64,000 nucleotides of DNA from Molanna angustata (lineage: Eukaryota; Arthropoda; Insecta; Trichoptera; Molannidae): NCBI GenBank assembly GCA_963576475.1, contig OY754990.1, forward strand, positions 4,803,756 through 4,867,755, written 5' to 3'. The notes below the pieces were generated by a model. The model worked only from the letters and a program-made list of their open reading frames with translations. It ran no database searches and was not told the DNA's origin. Numbering within the stretch: the first letter of the stretch is position 1; each line of letters starts with the position of its first letter. The position numbers and the translations under genes were made by a program. Positions 1 to 9,926 of the stretch are shown in pieces.

Positions 1-581
1 CCAGGGCAGGTACCCTGTTACCTTTAGAAACAATAAATCATCGACCCGGGGTTCCCATGGCAACATGTAAACTCCGGGTCGATGAGAAAACGATAACTCG
101 TGCCAATCAAAGATGGTCTGAAGAAAGCACGTGTGCCATTGCCAAACAAACATGGCCAAAATATGATCTCAAAAGAACAAGGGAGATGCTCTCGTTCAGA
201 AGGGACGCACTAGCCAGAGTCACATCGGTATTAACAGGGCACTGGCTCATAGGAAAACATGCCAGAAGGCTTGGTTTAGAGGCATTTGATTATTGCAGAG
301 CATGCCAAGACGAAGAGGAAGAAGAGACGGTAGTCCACTTCCTCTGTCAATGCCCTGCTCTCTCCAGAAATAGGAGGAAATTCTTGGGAAGTTTCTTCTA
401 CGATGACCTGATGGACATAGCGTATGCTGACATTAGCGACGTTCTGACATTTATTAACCACTCAGGCTGGTTCAATGTGGTTTAGTGAAGGGGAAGGACA
501 ACCCCACTGTGGTATCACAAAGGGCCAACCGGCCTAAGTGTGTTCTCCTTGGAGAGCTGCCACTCAAAAAAAAAAAAAAAA
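1..581 (+). mobile_element. 3' end of an RNase H-bearing non-LTR retrotransposon, cut by the window edge
   Basis: The fragment enters the window in open frame and ends in a 16-base poly(A) at 566-581. Its coding part and 3' UTR match the minus-strand element at 24609-28060, including the sequence just before the poly(A) and the mention of the same terminal tract. The poly(A) tail marks the true 3' end. The 5' end lies outside the window, so truncation cannot be judged. Confidence 0.85.
3..485 (+). pseudogene. C-terminal part of LINE ORF2, downstream of RNase H, with zinc-knuckle-like motif
   Basis: The frame is open from base 3, so the Met at 57 is internal and not a start. The peptide is the tail of an I/Jockey-group polyprotein after RNase H. 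It has a W-rich stretch, then a Cys-Cys-His-Cys motif (CRACQDEEEEETVVHFLCQC) typical of the C-terminal knuckle of such LINEs, and ends in a stop at 483-485. The homologous segment of the 24704-25243 copy is about 80 percent identical by eye. RT and endonuclease domains are outside the window. It is a LINE relic and no host function is expected. Confidence 0.8.
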
Positions 582-871
582 TGGTCATGATCGCGTATCG
601 CGTGATAACGCAAATGAAATTTAATCTCCCCATAACTTTTAACTTGGATTACTAAAACCAACGATTTCAGGGCGGACTCAAATACTGGGCCTATGCCAGA
701 GCAACATAAGTCATGCAATATCTACATGTGGTGGCGCAGCAGTTACCTTACTCGATTATATATAGAAAAGCTCAAAATTGCGTAGTCAGAGTTATCAGTA
801 GCCATTCAGGCGTAGCTCTGAAAATCAATTTAAATCTTTCAATCTTCTGGATATACGACAGCTGTACACTA
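582..871. other. Non-coding stretch with a diverged MITE end
   Basis: Bases 600-712 resemble the last 90 bases of the 545-568 bp MITE family found at 9383, 15509 and 21331 (the run from 'aatctcccc' to 'actgggcc'), but strongly diverged. The rest, 713-871, shows no gene. Confidence 0.4.
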
Positions 872-1528
872 GGACCCAAATGCAAAGTCCTAGGTAACTA
901 AATACTAACTCCTAACCTCACTGAAGTATTTAGTATTCTTAAGTTAGTAATTGCATTGCAGAGACATCACTAACTAAATACTACGACAAACTTAAGGTCG
1001 ATGGCGTAGAATTTCACATTATTGTGTACGAAGATAAGAGATAGATAGCTTTCTATGGGTTTAGAAAGCTATCTATCTCTTTTCTGACGTTTAAAATGTT
1101 TTTTTGCTATAACAACACAAACATATGTAATCAACTTCATACTGACAGCTCGATGTCACGATTTTTTTGAAATTCCACGGAATTTTTGGCATCTCGTATG
1201 GATCGCTGAATATTCTGATATTTGATGTGACAAAATTACCATATACATATTCAACGAAGCCGATAAAATAATCATTCACCGAAAAAATCTCGTATTTTAG
1301 TATTAAACCACTCGTAATGTTCCTCGCTATCAACCTTACTTTTTGAAAATTCGCAAACGTTAGTTTACGCTGATGCGCATGCGCTAAGTATTTAGATATG
1401 TCTCTGCAATGCAATGTCTCATACGTGAACTTGGTAGCATCCTCCAGTTAGGAAGCTACGTGATCTCCTAACTTAAGTGAGCGACTGTTAACATGGTTAG
1501 TATTTAGGTAGGACTCTGCATTCGGACC
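872..1528 (+). mobile_element. MITE family B, copy 1
   Basis: A 657-bp element is bounded by TA on both sides. Its ends are imperfect inverted repeats of about 30 bp: the left end begins GGACCCAAATGCAAAGTCC and the right end, reversed, begins GGTCCGAATGCAGAGTCC. An internal hairpin at 1036-1082 has two 19-base arms and an 8-base loop. Further copies lie at 5239-6293 and, reversed, at 18320-19303. There is no coding capacity. TA at the target would fit a Tc1/mariner or PIF/Harbinger source; I cannot decide which. Confidence 0.75.
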
Positions 1529-1849
1529 TAGATCAATCATATATTTATTCTTCAAAAACGAATCAAAGTCCACGAAACTAAAGACAAAGGACACATGGAG
1601 CAAAACATCGAGTAGCTATAGAGTTCCGAAAATGAATCCAAATAATGGCAAAGATTTTTTGAATATATTACACCATGACTGTATAACAAATTGTCAATGT
1701 TAAATGAAATATTAAAAAAAAATCAAAATGTCAGGAACAAAGTGGCTACTTGAAGTATGTAGACATCAAATTGAATTAATTGTTTCAACAATAATAATAT
1801 AACTAATGTTTTTCTACTCCATTCAAAACAATAGTACTTTGTACTTTGG
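1529..1849. other. AT-rich, nothing recognised
   Basis: No open frame, repeat partner or RNA feature was seen here. Confidence 0.5.
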
Positions 1850-2283
1850 TCTATAATAGATAAAGTAGAATAAACACGCTACATTATATAGCACATAGTA
1901 CATAGCACACACACAGATACATTGTGATGAAACATTCAGAATACAATCTCAGCATGATACTAGTTGATTTTTTTATTTTTTTTATTTAAGTTTTATTTAT
2001 TACATTTTTTTAAACAATAAGTATTCTTGCACTAAACTGCAAAAGCAGTTTAACAGTGCTAGCTCTCTCGTACACTTATATAAATTTGATAATGTAACAA
2101 AAAATAATTATAAACAAACAAAAATTAAAAATTAGCAATACAATATAACAATAATTAAAACCATTAACACAATATAACAAAGAAAACATAAAAACTTATA
2201 TCTGCTATAAAAAAAAAACCTTAAAAATTGCAAATCCATAACTCCCCACTATATCCCCTTGGGGTAGTGAGGAGTAATAATAC
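1850..2283 (+). repeat. Dispersed repeat F, copy 1, interrupted
   Basis: 1850-1971 and 2203-2280 match the uninterrupted copy at 17398-17585, from 'gataaagtagaata' through 'ccccttgg.gtagtgaggagtaa'. The interruption is a T-rich, AT-rich segment at about 1972-2202. Confidence 0.65.
1972..2202 (-). mobile_element. Probable LINE 3' UTR fragment inside repeat F
   Basis: Reading the minus strand, the segment ends in an (AAAT)-like A-rich tail at 1972-2000. It interrupts repeat F between two blocks that are contiguous in the 17.4 kb copy. There is no coding sequence, so the LINE assignment rests on tail shape and insertion only. Confidence 0.35.
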
Positions 2284-2420
2284 ATACATACATACCATCA
2301 CGCCATGTCCCTTACGGGGTAGGCAGAGAGAACCGAACGCCATATCTTTCTATCCTGGCACACATTCATCGCCTCGTCAACATTCATGCATCGTCTCATA
2401 CATGTTCGTCTATTGTACAC

Positions 2421-2606
2421 GATGGGTGGGTGGATGGCAGAGCGGTTAGCGCGCTGGGTTAGTAATCCAGTGGTCGCGAGTTCGAATCCTGCCTCGACCG
2501 ATCTCGTTCACCTATAAGACAAGCATTTATGCTTAGTTTAGGGAACGTAGGAAGATGTATATGTACTTGTTTAACAAGGACATATTCATTTTTTATTAAA
2601 AAAAAA
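2421..2606 (+). mobile_element. tRNA-derived SINE, family S2, copy 1
   Basis: It begins with a tRNA-like head carrying an A-box (TGGCAGAGCGGTTAGCGCG) and a B-box (GAGTTCGAATCC), then a short tail region and an A9 run at 2598-2606. The head is split from a tRNA fold by mismatches, so it is not a tRNA gene. A reversed copy is at 30610-30755 and a 3' part at 29690-29766. It lies inside the RTE fragment. Confidence 0.8.
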
Positions 2607-2699
2607 TCTAACATTTCCATCTTTCAGAATATCGTTCACATGGTCGTGCCATCCCTTTCTTGGGCGGCCACGGCCTCTCAATCCATTCCTATCCGCATT

Positions 2700-2951
2700 T
2701 TATATTTTCTTCGTCAGGCGTTCCTCATTCATTCTACCCATGTGGCCAAACCATCTCAGTGTGTTCACTTTCATTCTATTAATGATATCTTTCTTCATCT
2801 TACATTCTTTCCTTATGTTCTCATTTCTTACCCTGTCATACATCGTTCTATTGCAGATTCTTCTTAGCGATCTCATTTCAACAGCATTTATTCTGCTTTC
2901 GTGCGACTTCTGCCATGTCCAGGTTTCACTTGCATACGTCAATGTTGGCAC
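2700..2951 (-). pseudogene. RTE-type reverse transcriptase C-terminus
   Basis: The 83-residue frame has the typical RTE C-terminal pattern: YASETWTW near the start, an AVEMRSLRRI block, then a LRWFGHMGRM motif. This region follows the RT palm in RTE/BovB-like LINEs and in the many degenerate copies common in insect genomes. The Met at the start is not a real start, because the upstream RT is missing by 5' truncation. It ends where the SINE-split 3' region begins. Confidence 0.7.
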
Positions 2952-2962
2952 TAAGATAGCGT

Positions 2963-3289
2963 TATGAATGGCAACTTTATGGAGTAGTAATATACATATG
3001 ATAAATGATGAATAATGTTATTGTGATTATCTTCATACAAAAATATACATATGTCGGTATCAAATAAGGAATATGCGCCGAATGTATATTGGTAAGGATC
3101 AAATTCAAAGCAGAAATTTTGGTGCAATAAAACAAAATGAATTGGCGCTGTATTCCTATTTCCTACACACATGCGTATTAGATCATCACAAGCGCGAGAG
3201 ATTGTAAATTTGGCCGGTGATTTTCGACGAATTACAATAGTTTGATTAATTAATCTTTTTAATTATAAAACTACTGTTTACTGTTTACA
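2963..3289. other. No gene seen; target side of the next insertion
   Basis: AT-rich sequence with no recognised feature apart from the 14-base target copy (GTTTACTGTTTACA) at 3276-3289. Confidence 0.5.
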
Positions 3290-3553
3290 TCATCAGCAAT
3301 GGCGCTACAGCCCGATGTGGGCCTTGGCCTCCTCAAGAAACTGCCTCGACAGCAAGTCTCCTCCAATTTGTCTGTCCGATCGCTCTTATATCGCCCTCGA
3401 TGTCGTCCAGCCATCTCATCCTAGGTCTTCCTCTGCTTCTTCTTCCTTCAGGACAGGTGTCCAATACTTTCTTTGGGACCCGGCTATCCTCCATTCTACA
3501 AACGTGTCCAAGCCAACGTAGACGTTGTATTTTGATGTATTGGGCAACGTTTG
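3290..3553 (-). mobile_element. 5'-truncated RTE-like LINE 3' end with 14-bp target duplication
   Basis: The 264-bp insert is flanked by perfect copies of GTTTACTGTTTACA at 3276-3289 and 3554-3567. On the minus strand it translates in part to a [19 protein letters not shown] pattern, the usual last coding block of RTE-like insect LINEs. It then ends GGCTGTAGCGCCATTG plus a short TGA-type tail. The plus-strand copy at 31060-31300 shares this end. Confidence 0.8.
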
Positions 3554-3567
3554 GTTTACTGTTTACA

Positions 3568-3892
3568 GATGTCTCGAATTAAAATATATAGGAATAATAT
3601 TCATACAATTTTCATCTCAATCAAGTACGAATTTACTGAGATATGAAGGTTCAAAATAGCGAGTGGCCGGCAGGCGTTTGTACATGACGCTCGTCTTAAA
3701 AAGGTTAAGACCGAATAATGATGTCATCATTTGTTTTTTCTATGGTTATTGTGGTTCTTCCTAAATTTCATTGTTCTAACACTTAAACTGGTCATTTTGC
3801 TACGTATAACATGTTGGATATAGAGAGAAGGGAATATTGCACCACCTACCTGGTGGTGAACATCTTCCTTCGTATCGGCAGGTCTTCTGAAT
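3568..3892. other. No gene seen
   Basis: AT-rich sequence upstream of zinc-finger exon 4416-4539. It may be intron or 5' flank, with no feature I can support. Confidence 0.4.
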
Positions 3893-4175
3893 AGTGCTTC
3901 TCAATTATTTGAACTGTCAAATATTCTCAATTATTTGAAGACGAAAAAATTAAAATTTAAGATTTTTATTTTCAAATTGGTAAAAAGGCACATTTCTTTC
4001 ATAAGATGGCATTGAAGAGTTATCAAGTTTTCATAATGAAATATTTAAATAAAAAATTAATTTAACAAACTCGTTTCGTGAAGATGCTGAATATTATCCA
4101 TACAAAATTTGAATAATTTATAGAATGACTTGTTAGTGAGGAGTTTAGCGTTGGCCACAATCCACTCGTTATGTA
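3893..4175 (+). repeat. Dispersed repeat E, copy 1
   Basis: It matches 16085-16345 in inverse orientation, from 'gtgcttctcaatt' to 'gttggccacaa', with roughly 75 percent identity by eye. There is no coding capacity and the family is unknown. Confidence 0.6.
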
Positions 4176-4415
4176 AAAGGATACCTTAGAAGGTAACAAC
4201 CATTGGATAATATGAACTGTGGTTTTCGGAGATAACAACCTTCACAATGTTGATAATTGCTATATTAACACGACAGTTATAATTTAAAGCGTGATTTTTT
4301 ATATTCACTACGGAAGACTGTTAGAAATCACGCCTTCGATTGACAGACACATTGGTTTGTGGAAACCGACCTCCCCTGACAGACACCTTTAAAGTTTATT
4401 GAACTTTGTTTGCAG

Positions 4416-4539
4416 ATACAGTCTCAGGTCATGCCGGCCAATCAAGCTGGTGGCAGTGGAGGTCACAAGACAGACAACGGAGAGAGAGACCCCTTATCTC
4501 TGACGGATTCGGCGCCGAAATACGCCCCTCCACCTACCA
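4416..4539 (+). CDS. C2H2 zinc-finger gene 1, internal coding exon
   Basis: A pyrimidine-rich stretch and TTTGCAG precede 4416, and GTAAGTAT follows from 4540, so both splice sites are strong. The 124-bp exon is open in one frame, starting in phase 0 and leaving one base at the end. That base plus the TT at 7259-7260 completes an Ile codon and leads straight into the frame of the terminal exon. The peptide is Gly/Asp-rich then Pro-rich (GGSGGHKTDNGERD, KYAPPPT) with no known domain, like the disordered linkers before zinc fingers. Met at 4431 is in frame and could be a start. Since the frame is open from the acceptor, an upstream coding exon is equally possible. The intron of 2,719 bp holds LINE, MITE and other repeats. 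Confidence 0.75.
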
Positions 4540-4622
4540 GTAAGTATTCTTTACGAGTCATAATATCCTGGGATTGACATCTTTGTGGGACAGAAGAATG
4601 AGTTGTGACATGATAGAGGCAT

Positions 4623-5185
4623 TTTTTTTTTAAATCCTTCTAGCGGCTTCTTCACGTCAGCTTGATATGTAGCTCATTGTGGATGATTGGCTTCTAGAGG
4701 TCTTCCCATAGTCCGATCTCTCGAATGAATCTTAAGATCTTCAGTGGGCTGGCTTCTCTGATTTGTGTTTCATCAGCGATTTGTAGTGGAGTTTCATGTT
4801 CGTCTAGGCAGAATCTGCATAGATGCATGTCTGCTAAGTTCATTGTGCATAGGTGTTTATTTAATCTACAATGTCCAGTCAGTGTTCTGATTAGAATTCT
4901 TATATTTTCTCTGTGAAGAGTAAGAATTGGTTTAGATTTTTTAGCTGAGAAGCCTGGGTTCATTGATATTGCATGCTTTTGTCCTGATATGTTAAGCCAG
5001 TTTTGTTTAGCTTTTTCTAGCATGTTGTTGTATAATATTGTTTTAATGACACTATTGGTTAAGAAGCAGCAGCAAGGTTCTGGTCCATAGGTAACTGAGT
5101 CAGCCCCCATATTTGCAAGTTTGTCTGCCTCTTCATTGCCTTTGTAGTTTGAGTGTCCCGGCACCCATCTTAGAACCACCTTGAG
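4623..5185 (-). mobile_element. 5'-truncated LINE with RNase H tail, inserted in the zinc-finger intron
   Basis: It is flanked by AGAGGCAT at 4615-4622 and 5186-5193. The minus-strand poly(A) is the T-run at 4623-4631. It lies in intron 4540-7258 of zinc-finger gene 1, antisense to it. Confidence 0.75.
4694..5185 (-). pseudogene. LINE ORF2 fragment: last part of RNase H and C-terminal knuckle
   Basis: The frame enters at the 5' truncation point in the last RNase H block (WVPGHSNYKGNEEADKLA, with the His and Asp of the active site). It continues through a spacer and ends with a knuckle-like C-x2-C-x5-H pattern (CRFCLDEHETP), where the final Cys is lost. The first residues of the open frame are encoded by the target duplication and are not part of the LINE. 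It is an RNase H-bearing I-group LINE, different in sequence from the copies at 1-581 and 40647-46434. It is non-functional because RT is missing. Confidence 0.75.
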
Positions 5186-5238
5186 AGAGGCATACAAAAC
5201 ACTCCATGGTCACCATGACTGTCCACAGTTGGGGACTA

Positions 5239-6293
5239 AGACCCGAATGCACAGTCCTAGGTAACTAAATACTAACTGTTGGGTCATTTTGATAATACCT
5301 ACCTACTATTGTGGGTGTAGGTGGTTTTTTTTTGTTACATATCTCATTCGATTTAAAACATCAGTGGGAGCAACATCAGTTGCCATTTTTTTCGCATTGT
5401 TACATCAGTAACCATTATAATTTGTTTAAAAAAAGTTCTCATTCATTTTATACCATATTTGTATCATTAGAAATCTGTGATAGTGAATTTGGGTGTAAGT
5501 TCGCAAAAAGAAGCCTATCCTAATTTCTCTTCCAACTCCAATTCCCGAATTCCTTTCTCCAAGGCTTCGGTGGATTGGGATCTGCAAGAAGGGTAAGTGC
5601 TACCAAACTGTAGTTCTGATTTGTCCGTAGTATTGATTCATTTAATTGCAATACAGTCCACCATTTAACATACACTAACTCTTAACCTCACTGGAGTATT
5701 TAGTATTCTTAAGTTAGCAATTGCGTTGCAGAGACATCACTAACTAAATACTACGACAAACTTAAGGTCGATGGCATAGTATTTCACATTATTGTGTATA
5801 AATAGAAGAGATAGATAGCTTTCTATGGGCTTAGACTGACATTTAAAATGTTTTTTTTTTGTCATAATAACACAAACATAATAAAACCAAGCTCACACTG
5901 ACAGCTCGATGTCACGATTCTTCTGAAATTTCAGTGAATTTTCTGCATTTCCTATGGATCACTGAATACTCTGGTTGATTTGACAAAATTACCAAATACA
6001 TATTTGATATAATATGTACGCTAAAATCGTAATCCATCCAAAAAATCTCATATTTTAGTATTAAACCACTCGTAATGTTCCTCGCGATCAACCTTACTTA
6101 TTGACAGTTTGCAAATGTTAGTTTACGTCGACGCGCATGCGCTAAGTATTTAGATATGTTTCTGCAATGCAATGTCTCATACATGAACTTGGTAGCATCC
6201 TCCAGTTAGGAAGCCACGTGATCTCCTAACTTAAGTGAGCGACTGTGCAATGAAAACATGGTTAGTATTTAGGTAGGACTCTACATTCGGACC
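5239..6293 (+). mobile_element. MITE family B, copy 2, interrupted
   Basis: TA flanks both ends (5237-5238, 6294-6295). The terminal sequences match copy 1 at 872-1528. The copy has lost the second arm of the internal hairpin (near 5810-5845) and carries a 396-bp insertion at 5278-5673. It lies in the intron of zinc-finger gene 1. Confidence 0.75.
5278..5673. mobile_element. Unclassified 396-bp insertion in MITE B
   Basis: Copy 1 of MITE B is continuous here (ACTAACT followed by CCTAACCTCACTG). In this copy ACTAACT is present twice, at 5271-5277 and 5674-5680, with 396 bp between. No inverted ends and no coding sequence were found; it is unlike any other insertion in the window. Confidence 0.5.
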
Positions 6294-6544
6294 TATGTTC
6301 AACATAAATAAAAACAATTAAATCTATCTAATGAAGGCTAACACGAATATTGGTATATGGGAGGGAATATCAATTTGGCTGTTATAATGACAGGCTGGTG
6401 TATTCTCACCTGATTTCCTTAAATAATATACGAAAAATTTCAGATATGTTGGTACTAATATATTATCAGTTAGATGTACCAAACAAAAATCCTCCACAAA
6501 TTAAAATAACAGTAGGTACCATATTTTTTTTGACACACGTTTTA

Positions 6545-7165
6545 ACATCTCAATAGGGACAAAGTTAGGATATTATAGAAGAACCAGTAACTCAAGGCAC
6601 CTACAGGACTTACAACCTGTCATTGGCTGATTTACGTGATCACAATTATGCCTTCTTATTGAGTTCACTTATCAATGTAATTTTTGAAAGTTCTATATAT
6701 ATTTGAATAGTGTGTAACAATTCACCTGAAAATAAGAAATTATACTATTGCCATCTATGAAGTAACGAAGAAAACTTTTTTGTAACACCATCTATTGAGA
6801 AATTAGTTTAATTGTAAATGATGAAAGCAACAGTCCTTATATAAATGAGGTGACGGTGTCTCGCACAGATGTCACCCCTAAACTGCACCAGAAATATTAT
6901 TTCATTTTTGGCTTGTTTACCTACTTGTACCAATGTGTATGTAAATCGAATATTTTTTTAATTGCATATACGCAAACATTGGATTTTTTTTACTCTTACG
7001 GGAGTCAAATGATATTAATATCATTTGACTCCATTTTAAAAGTTCTATATATTTTAATAATATGAAACTGTTTGAAAATGAGCTATTTTTACTATCGCCA
7101 TCTATGAACTAACGAAGAAAACTTTTTGTATCGCCATCTATTGAGAAGTTTGTCTCTATTGAGAT
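6545..7165 (+). repeat. Dispersed repeat C, copy 1
   Basis: Blocks at 6549-6840 and 6841-7160 match the copies at 14264-14778 and 20125-21260. Shared blocks include the phrases around 'gaagaaccag.aactc', 'gccatctatgaa.taacgaagaaaac' and 'gcatatacgcaaacattgg'. A local palindrome (TCAAATGATATTAATATCATTTGA) sits at 7005-7028. It ends about 90 bases before the 7259 splice acceptor, so it forms much of the 3' part of the intron. Confidence 0.6.
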
Positions 7166-7258
7166 GTCATAAATATCATGGACTCGTGACAGAGAAAAAT
7201 CCAATGTTTGAGTGTATGAAACTTATAAAAAGATAAAAACTTTGTTTTTTTTTCACAG

Positions 7259-8025
7259 TTAACAGATATCCGTGTGGATATTGCGACACAGTCTTCACGG
7301 ACATGAGCTTCCTCGAGCGTCACCACAAGCGGTGCAAGGCCAAGAGGGCTGCCGAGAGTGTCGGCGTAGCGCGACCGCCACCCGTCACTCAGAGTCCCCC
7401 GAAGCCGACCGCCACCACAGCCGCCGTGACTAACCTCACCGGCGTTCGCCAGACGTACACGTGCGACAAGTGCACGTTCACCACAAAGAATCCCGAACAC
7501 CTCAAGTACCACAAGCCGATCCACAACGACAGCGACAGGTTCTTCTCGTGCGAAGAGTGCAAGTTCACGTGCCGCGATCTCGACCAGCTCAACACACACA
7601 AGAAGATACACTCGGGCTACAAGGAATACACTTACGTACAAGAAGCGGCGACTGCTCCCGACTCAGAACAAGATTCAAAGCATGTCGAAAACGACACGGA
7701 AGCAAACGACGGCAACGCTGAGCAGTTGAGCAACGAGACGGGGGAGAACAGCGAACCAGAGCATGAAAAGACCTACACTTGCGATCAGTGCTCTTACACC
7801 AGCACAAGACCCGGATACCTGGTGATGCACAAGAGGATTCACGTCAGGGAGAAGCCGTACGTCTGCCAGGACTGCGGCTACAAGTGCGCGCGTCTCGCCT
7901 ACTTCAAGAAGCACCGCGCCACGCACGTCAATGCCGAAGAGGAGTGCTTGTCGTGCGACCGGTGCAGCTTCACAACGTCGAGCCAGAACGTGCTTGAGGC
8001 GCACAAGCAGTGTCACAAGGCGTAG
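7259..8025 (+). CDS. C2H2 zinc-finger gene 1, terminal coding exon
   Basis: This is a likely nuclear DNA-binding protein. The acceptor TTTTTTTTTCACAG ends at 7258, and the frame joins that of exon 4416-4539. The first finger begins before the internal ATG at 7303: a C2HC unit from YPCGYC to HHKRC. Counting from that ATG, five C2H2 fingers follow at residues 52-74, 81-103, 158-180, 186-208 and 216-238. Most have the C-x2-C-x(S/T/F)F/Y-T pattern also seen in REST- and ZNF64-like proteins. An acidic Glu/Asp/Asn-rich linker at 104-157 splits the array into 2 and 3 fingers. The stop is TAG at 8023-8025. The exon is much more GC-rich than its flanks and has no repeat partner, which supports a host gene. 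The ortholog is not identified. Confidence 0.85.
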
Positions 8026-8475
8026 TGCACGCTCATGACTGAGTGAAAAACTAGTTGTTTTATTCCGTACGGTGTTTAAGTTTGAATATATTTTTTTTCA
8101 TCACTTTTAGTTCCATTTCGATGTTGTGCTGGTGTTAATTGATGTATTTGATACGAACGTTATTGACTCTTTGTTAGTTGTTGTGTTTTATATAAGTTTT
8201 TTAGTTTTCAACTATCGTCGAATCATGTTTTTTATTTGCGGAAAAATTTCAGCTTGCGTCTTTGTCCTATATCAACTTATTCGATGCGCGCGTCGCTTCT
8301 ATCCTGTAATTTTGACGTACTGAAATTTATGTAGACGTGACGCGGTGTGTTATTTTTTCAGACCATTTGTCTTTCATCGGAGCGGTGATTGCGTATTACG
8401 ATATGACATCCGAAATGTATTGAGATGCAAGCCACGTTTTCAAAAAAATTTTTGCCATGATATCTTACTTACAAA
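8026..8475 (+). other. Probable 3' UTR of zinc-finger gene 1
   Basis: AT-rich and frameless after the TAG. No clear AATAAA appears before the MITE at 8484, but candidate poly(A) signals follow near 9197 and 9332, so the 3' end of the transcript is not fixed. Confidence 0.4.
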
Positions 8476-8483
8476 GTGTCAGC

Positions 8484-8804
8484 CATAGAAAAATAATAGT
8501 ATAGAATACTCTTTAGCCTGCAGTAAACGCGACTGCTTTATGTTGACTAATTTGGTGAACATTTTGCTACGAGCATTCAGTAATCATTTGGCCGTCTGCG
8601 TGATACGTTCTCCAAATAGGTGATTTTTTAACTGCTTGCAAAATTATTTACGCAGTCATAACGAGTAGTACTATAGGAACAATGTCTACCAGCAGAGTCA
8701 TACATACATATATTGACACGAGCCGGCCAATAAAACGGCTTCACTTTTTCAGCGAGGTATTGTATGGGAATATGAGTATTCTATAGTTTTATTATTATTC
8801 TATG
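8484..8804. mobile_element. MITE family G (CATAG ends, 8-bp target duplication), copy 1
   Basis: A 321-bp element begins CATAGAA and ends TTCTATG. Imperfect inverted repeats cover about the outer 30 bases. Perfect 8-bp copies GTGTCAGC flank it at 8476-8483 and 8805-8812. The ends and duplication length match the copy at 20627-20955. It has no coding capacity. An 8-bp duplication fits a hAT-type transposase. It sits in the presumed 3' UTR of zinc-finger gene 1. Confidence 0.8.
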
Positions 8805-8812
8805 GTGTCAGC

Positions 8813-9382
8813 GTAGCCTGGAGAAGTTGGACGTACTTGGCACCTCCCTTATATGGCTTTCAGACGAACATCGTCTCTAATATTTCTGTGTTTCGTGACT
8901 AGCTGTTTTTTTTTTGTGAATTTACGCAGATAATTGAGTCATTGTTTTTTTTTTACCCACGAAACTATTGTTTCCGTTGTATCCAAAATTATAAATTATA
9001 TACCTTTTATATATCTTTTTATGGTATTATTTTTATTTGTTTTATCTTTGTTTTGGGGTACATTTGCGTATTAATTTGTGCTTTTAATTTTTGTTAATGT
9101 TAAAGTTTTATCAACAATGATTAGTTTCACGTCTGGCAACTGTTGCTTTTTTTTCAATATTAGCCCTTTCTTAACCGAATTATATGAAAGCATTATGAAA
9201 ATAAATATGTTTCATAAAAATGGGCAAAATATGTGATTATAAAGAGATTTTGATAGTTTTTATATTTTTTTTTTTTTTTGGAAATTTTAACGATTCCAAT
9301 TGTCATCATTCACTTATATATACTTTTCATGAAATAAAAAATATTTCATTTTTAATTATCATTAGAGATTGAAGGAAATATA
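8813..9382. other. AT-rich sequence with candidate poly(A) signals
   Basis: T-runs and two AATAAA-like signals (near 9197 and 9332) are the only features. This may still belong to the transcript of zinc-finger gene 1. Confidence 0.35.
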
Positions 9383-9926
9383 GGGCCGGTATTACAGTCT
9401 CAGTTTAAGAGCTAAAATCGAGTTTTACAAAAATATAGCGTATTACAGTGTCTATTTAGGCCTAATCTTCCCTCAAATACGTCACTAAAACGACAAATAT
9501 TTAACTCAACGTTTCTGGCCGATTAAGTACTTAACGGTGAGTCACCTGTCATTTGCTAGGCAACATGTGTAGTTTCAGTGTTCTATCACTGGCGTTAGTT
9601 GTATCGACGGTGGCGCCACACAACAAAACAAACTGACAGCCATATTGAAACAAACATGGGCATTTAAAAGCATTATTTACCATGTTGGATAGTAAAACAA
9701 TAGTATTTCAAGTCGTAGCGTCCCATTTTGAATTTCGTATTATTTGAGGTTGTTTAAAATTTGACAGATAAAAACCACAGAAAAAGTAAAATATGTCTAT
9801 AATTGAAGATTTAGTTACTGACATGTCATATTGCACTGTAATACGGAAATGGATTCAATCTCCCCTTAACATTAATCTTGAGTTTAACAAACTCAATGAG
9901 TTGAGGGCCGACTGTAATACCGGGCC
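9383..9926. mobile_element. MITE family A, copy 1
   Basis: A 544-bp element with ends GGGCCGGTATTACAGTC and, reversed, GGCCCGGTATTACAGTC; TA lies at the left edge and close to the right edge. Two more copies are at 15509-16066 and 21331-21898, with about 90 percent identity by eye. Short open frames inside it are not genes. Confidence 0.8.

Larger units (their letters stand above)
2283..2962 (-). mobile_element. RTE-like LINE 3' fragment, split by a SINE
   Basis: On the minus strand the element runs from C-terminal RT coding (2951-2700) into a short 3' region ending in an ATGTATG microsatellite at 2283-2292. Microsatellite 3' tails are typical of RTE-clade LINEs. It is colinear with the plus-strand fragment at 17795-18107 and with 30287-30830. 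A SINE at 2421-2606 splits it. Confidence 0.75.

Noticed and set aside
7303..8025. Single-exon zinc-finger gene starting at 7303
   Set aside because: That ATG lies inside the first finger, and an in-phase upstream exon with good splice sites exists.
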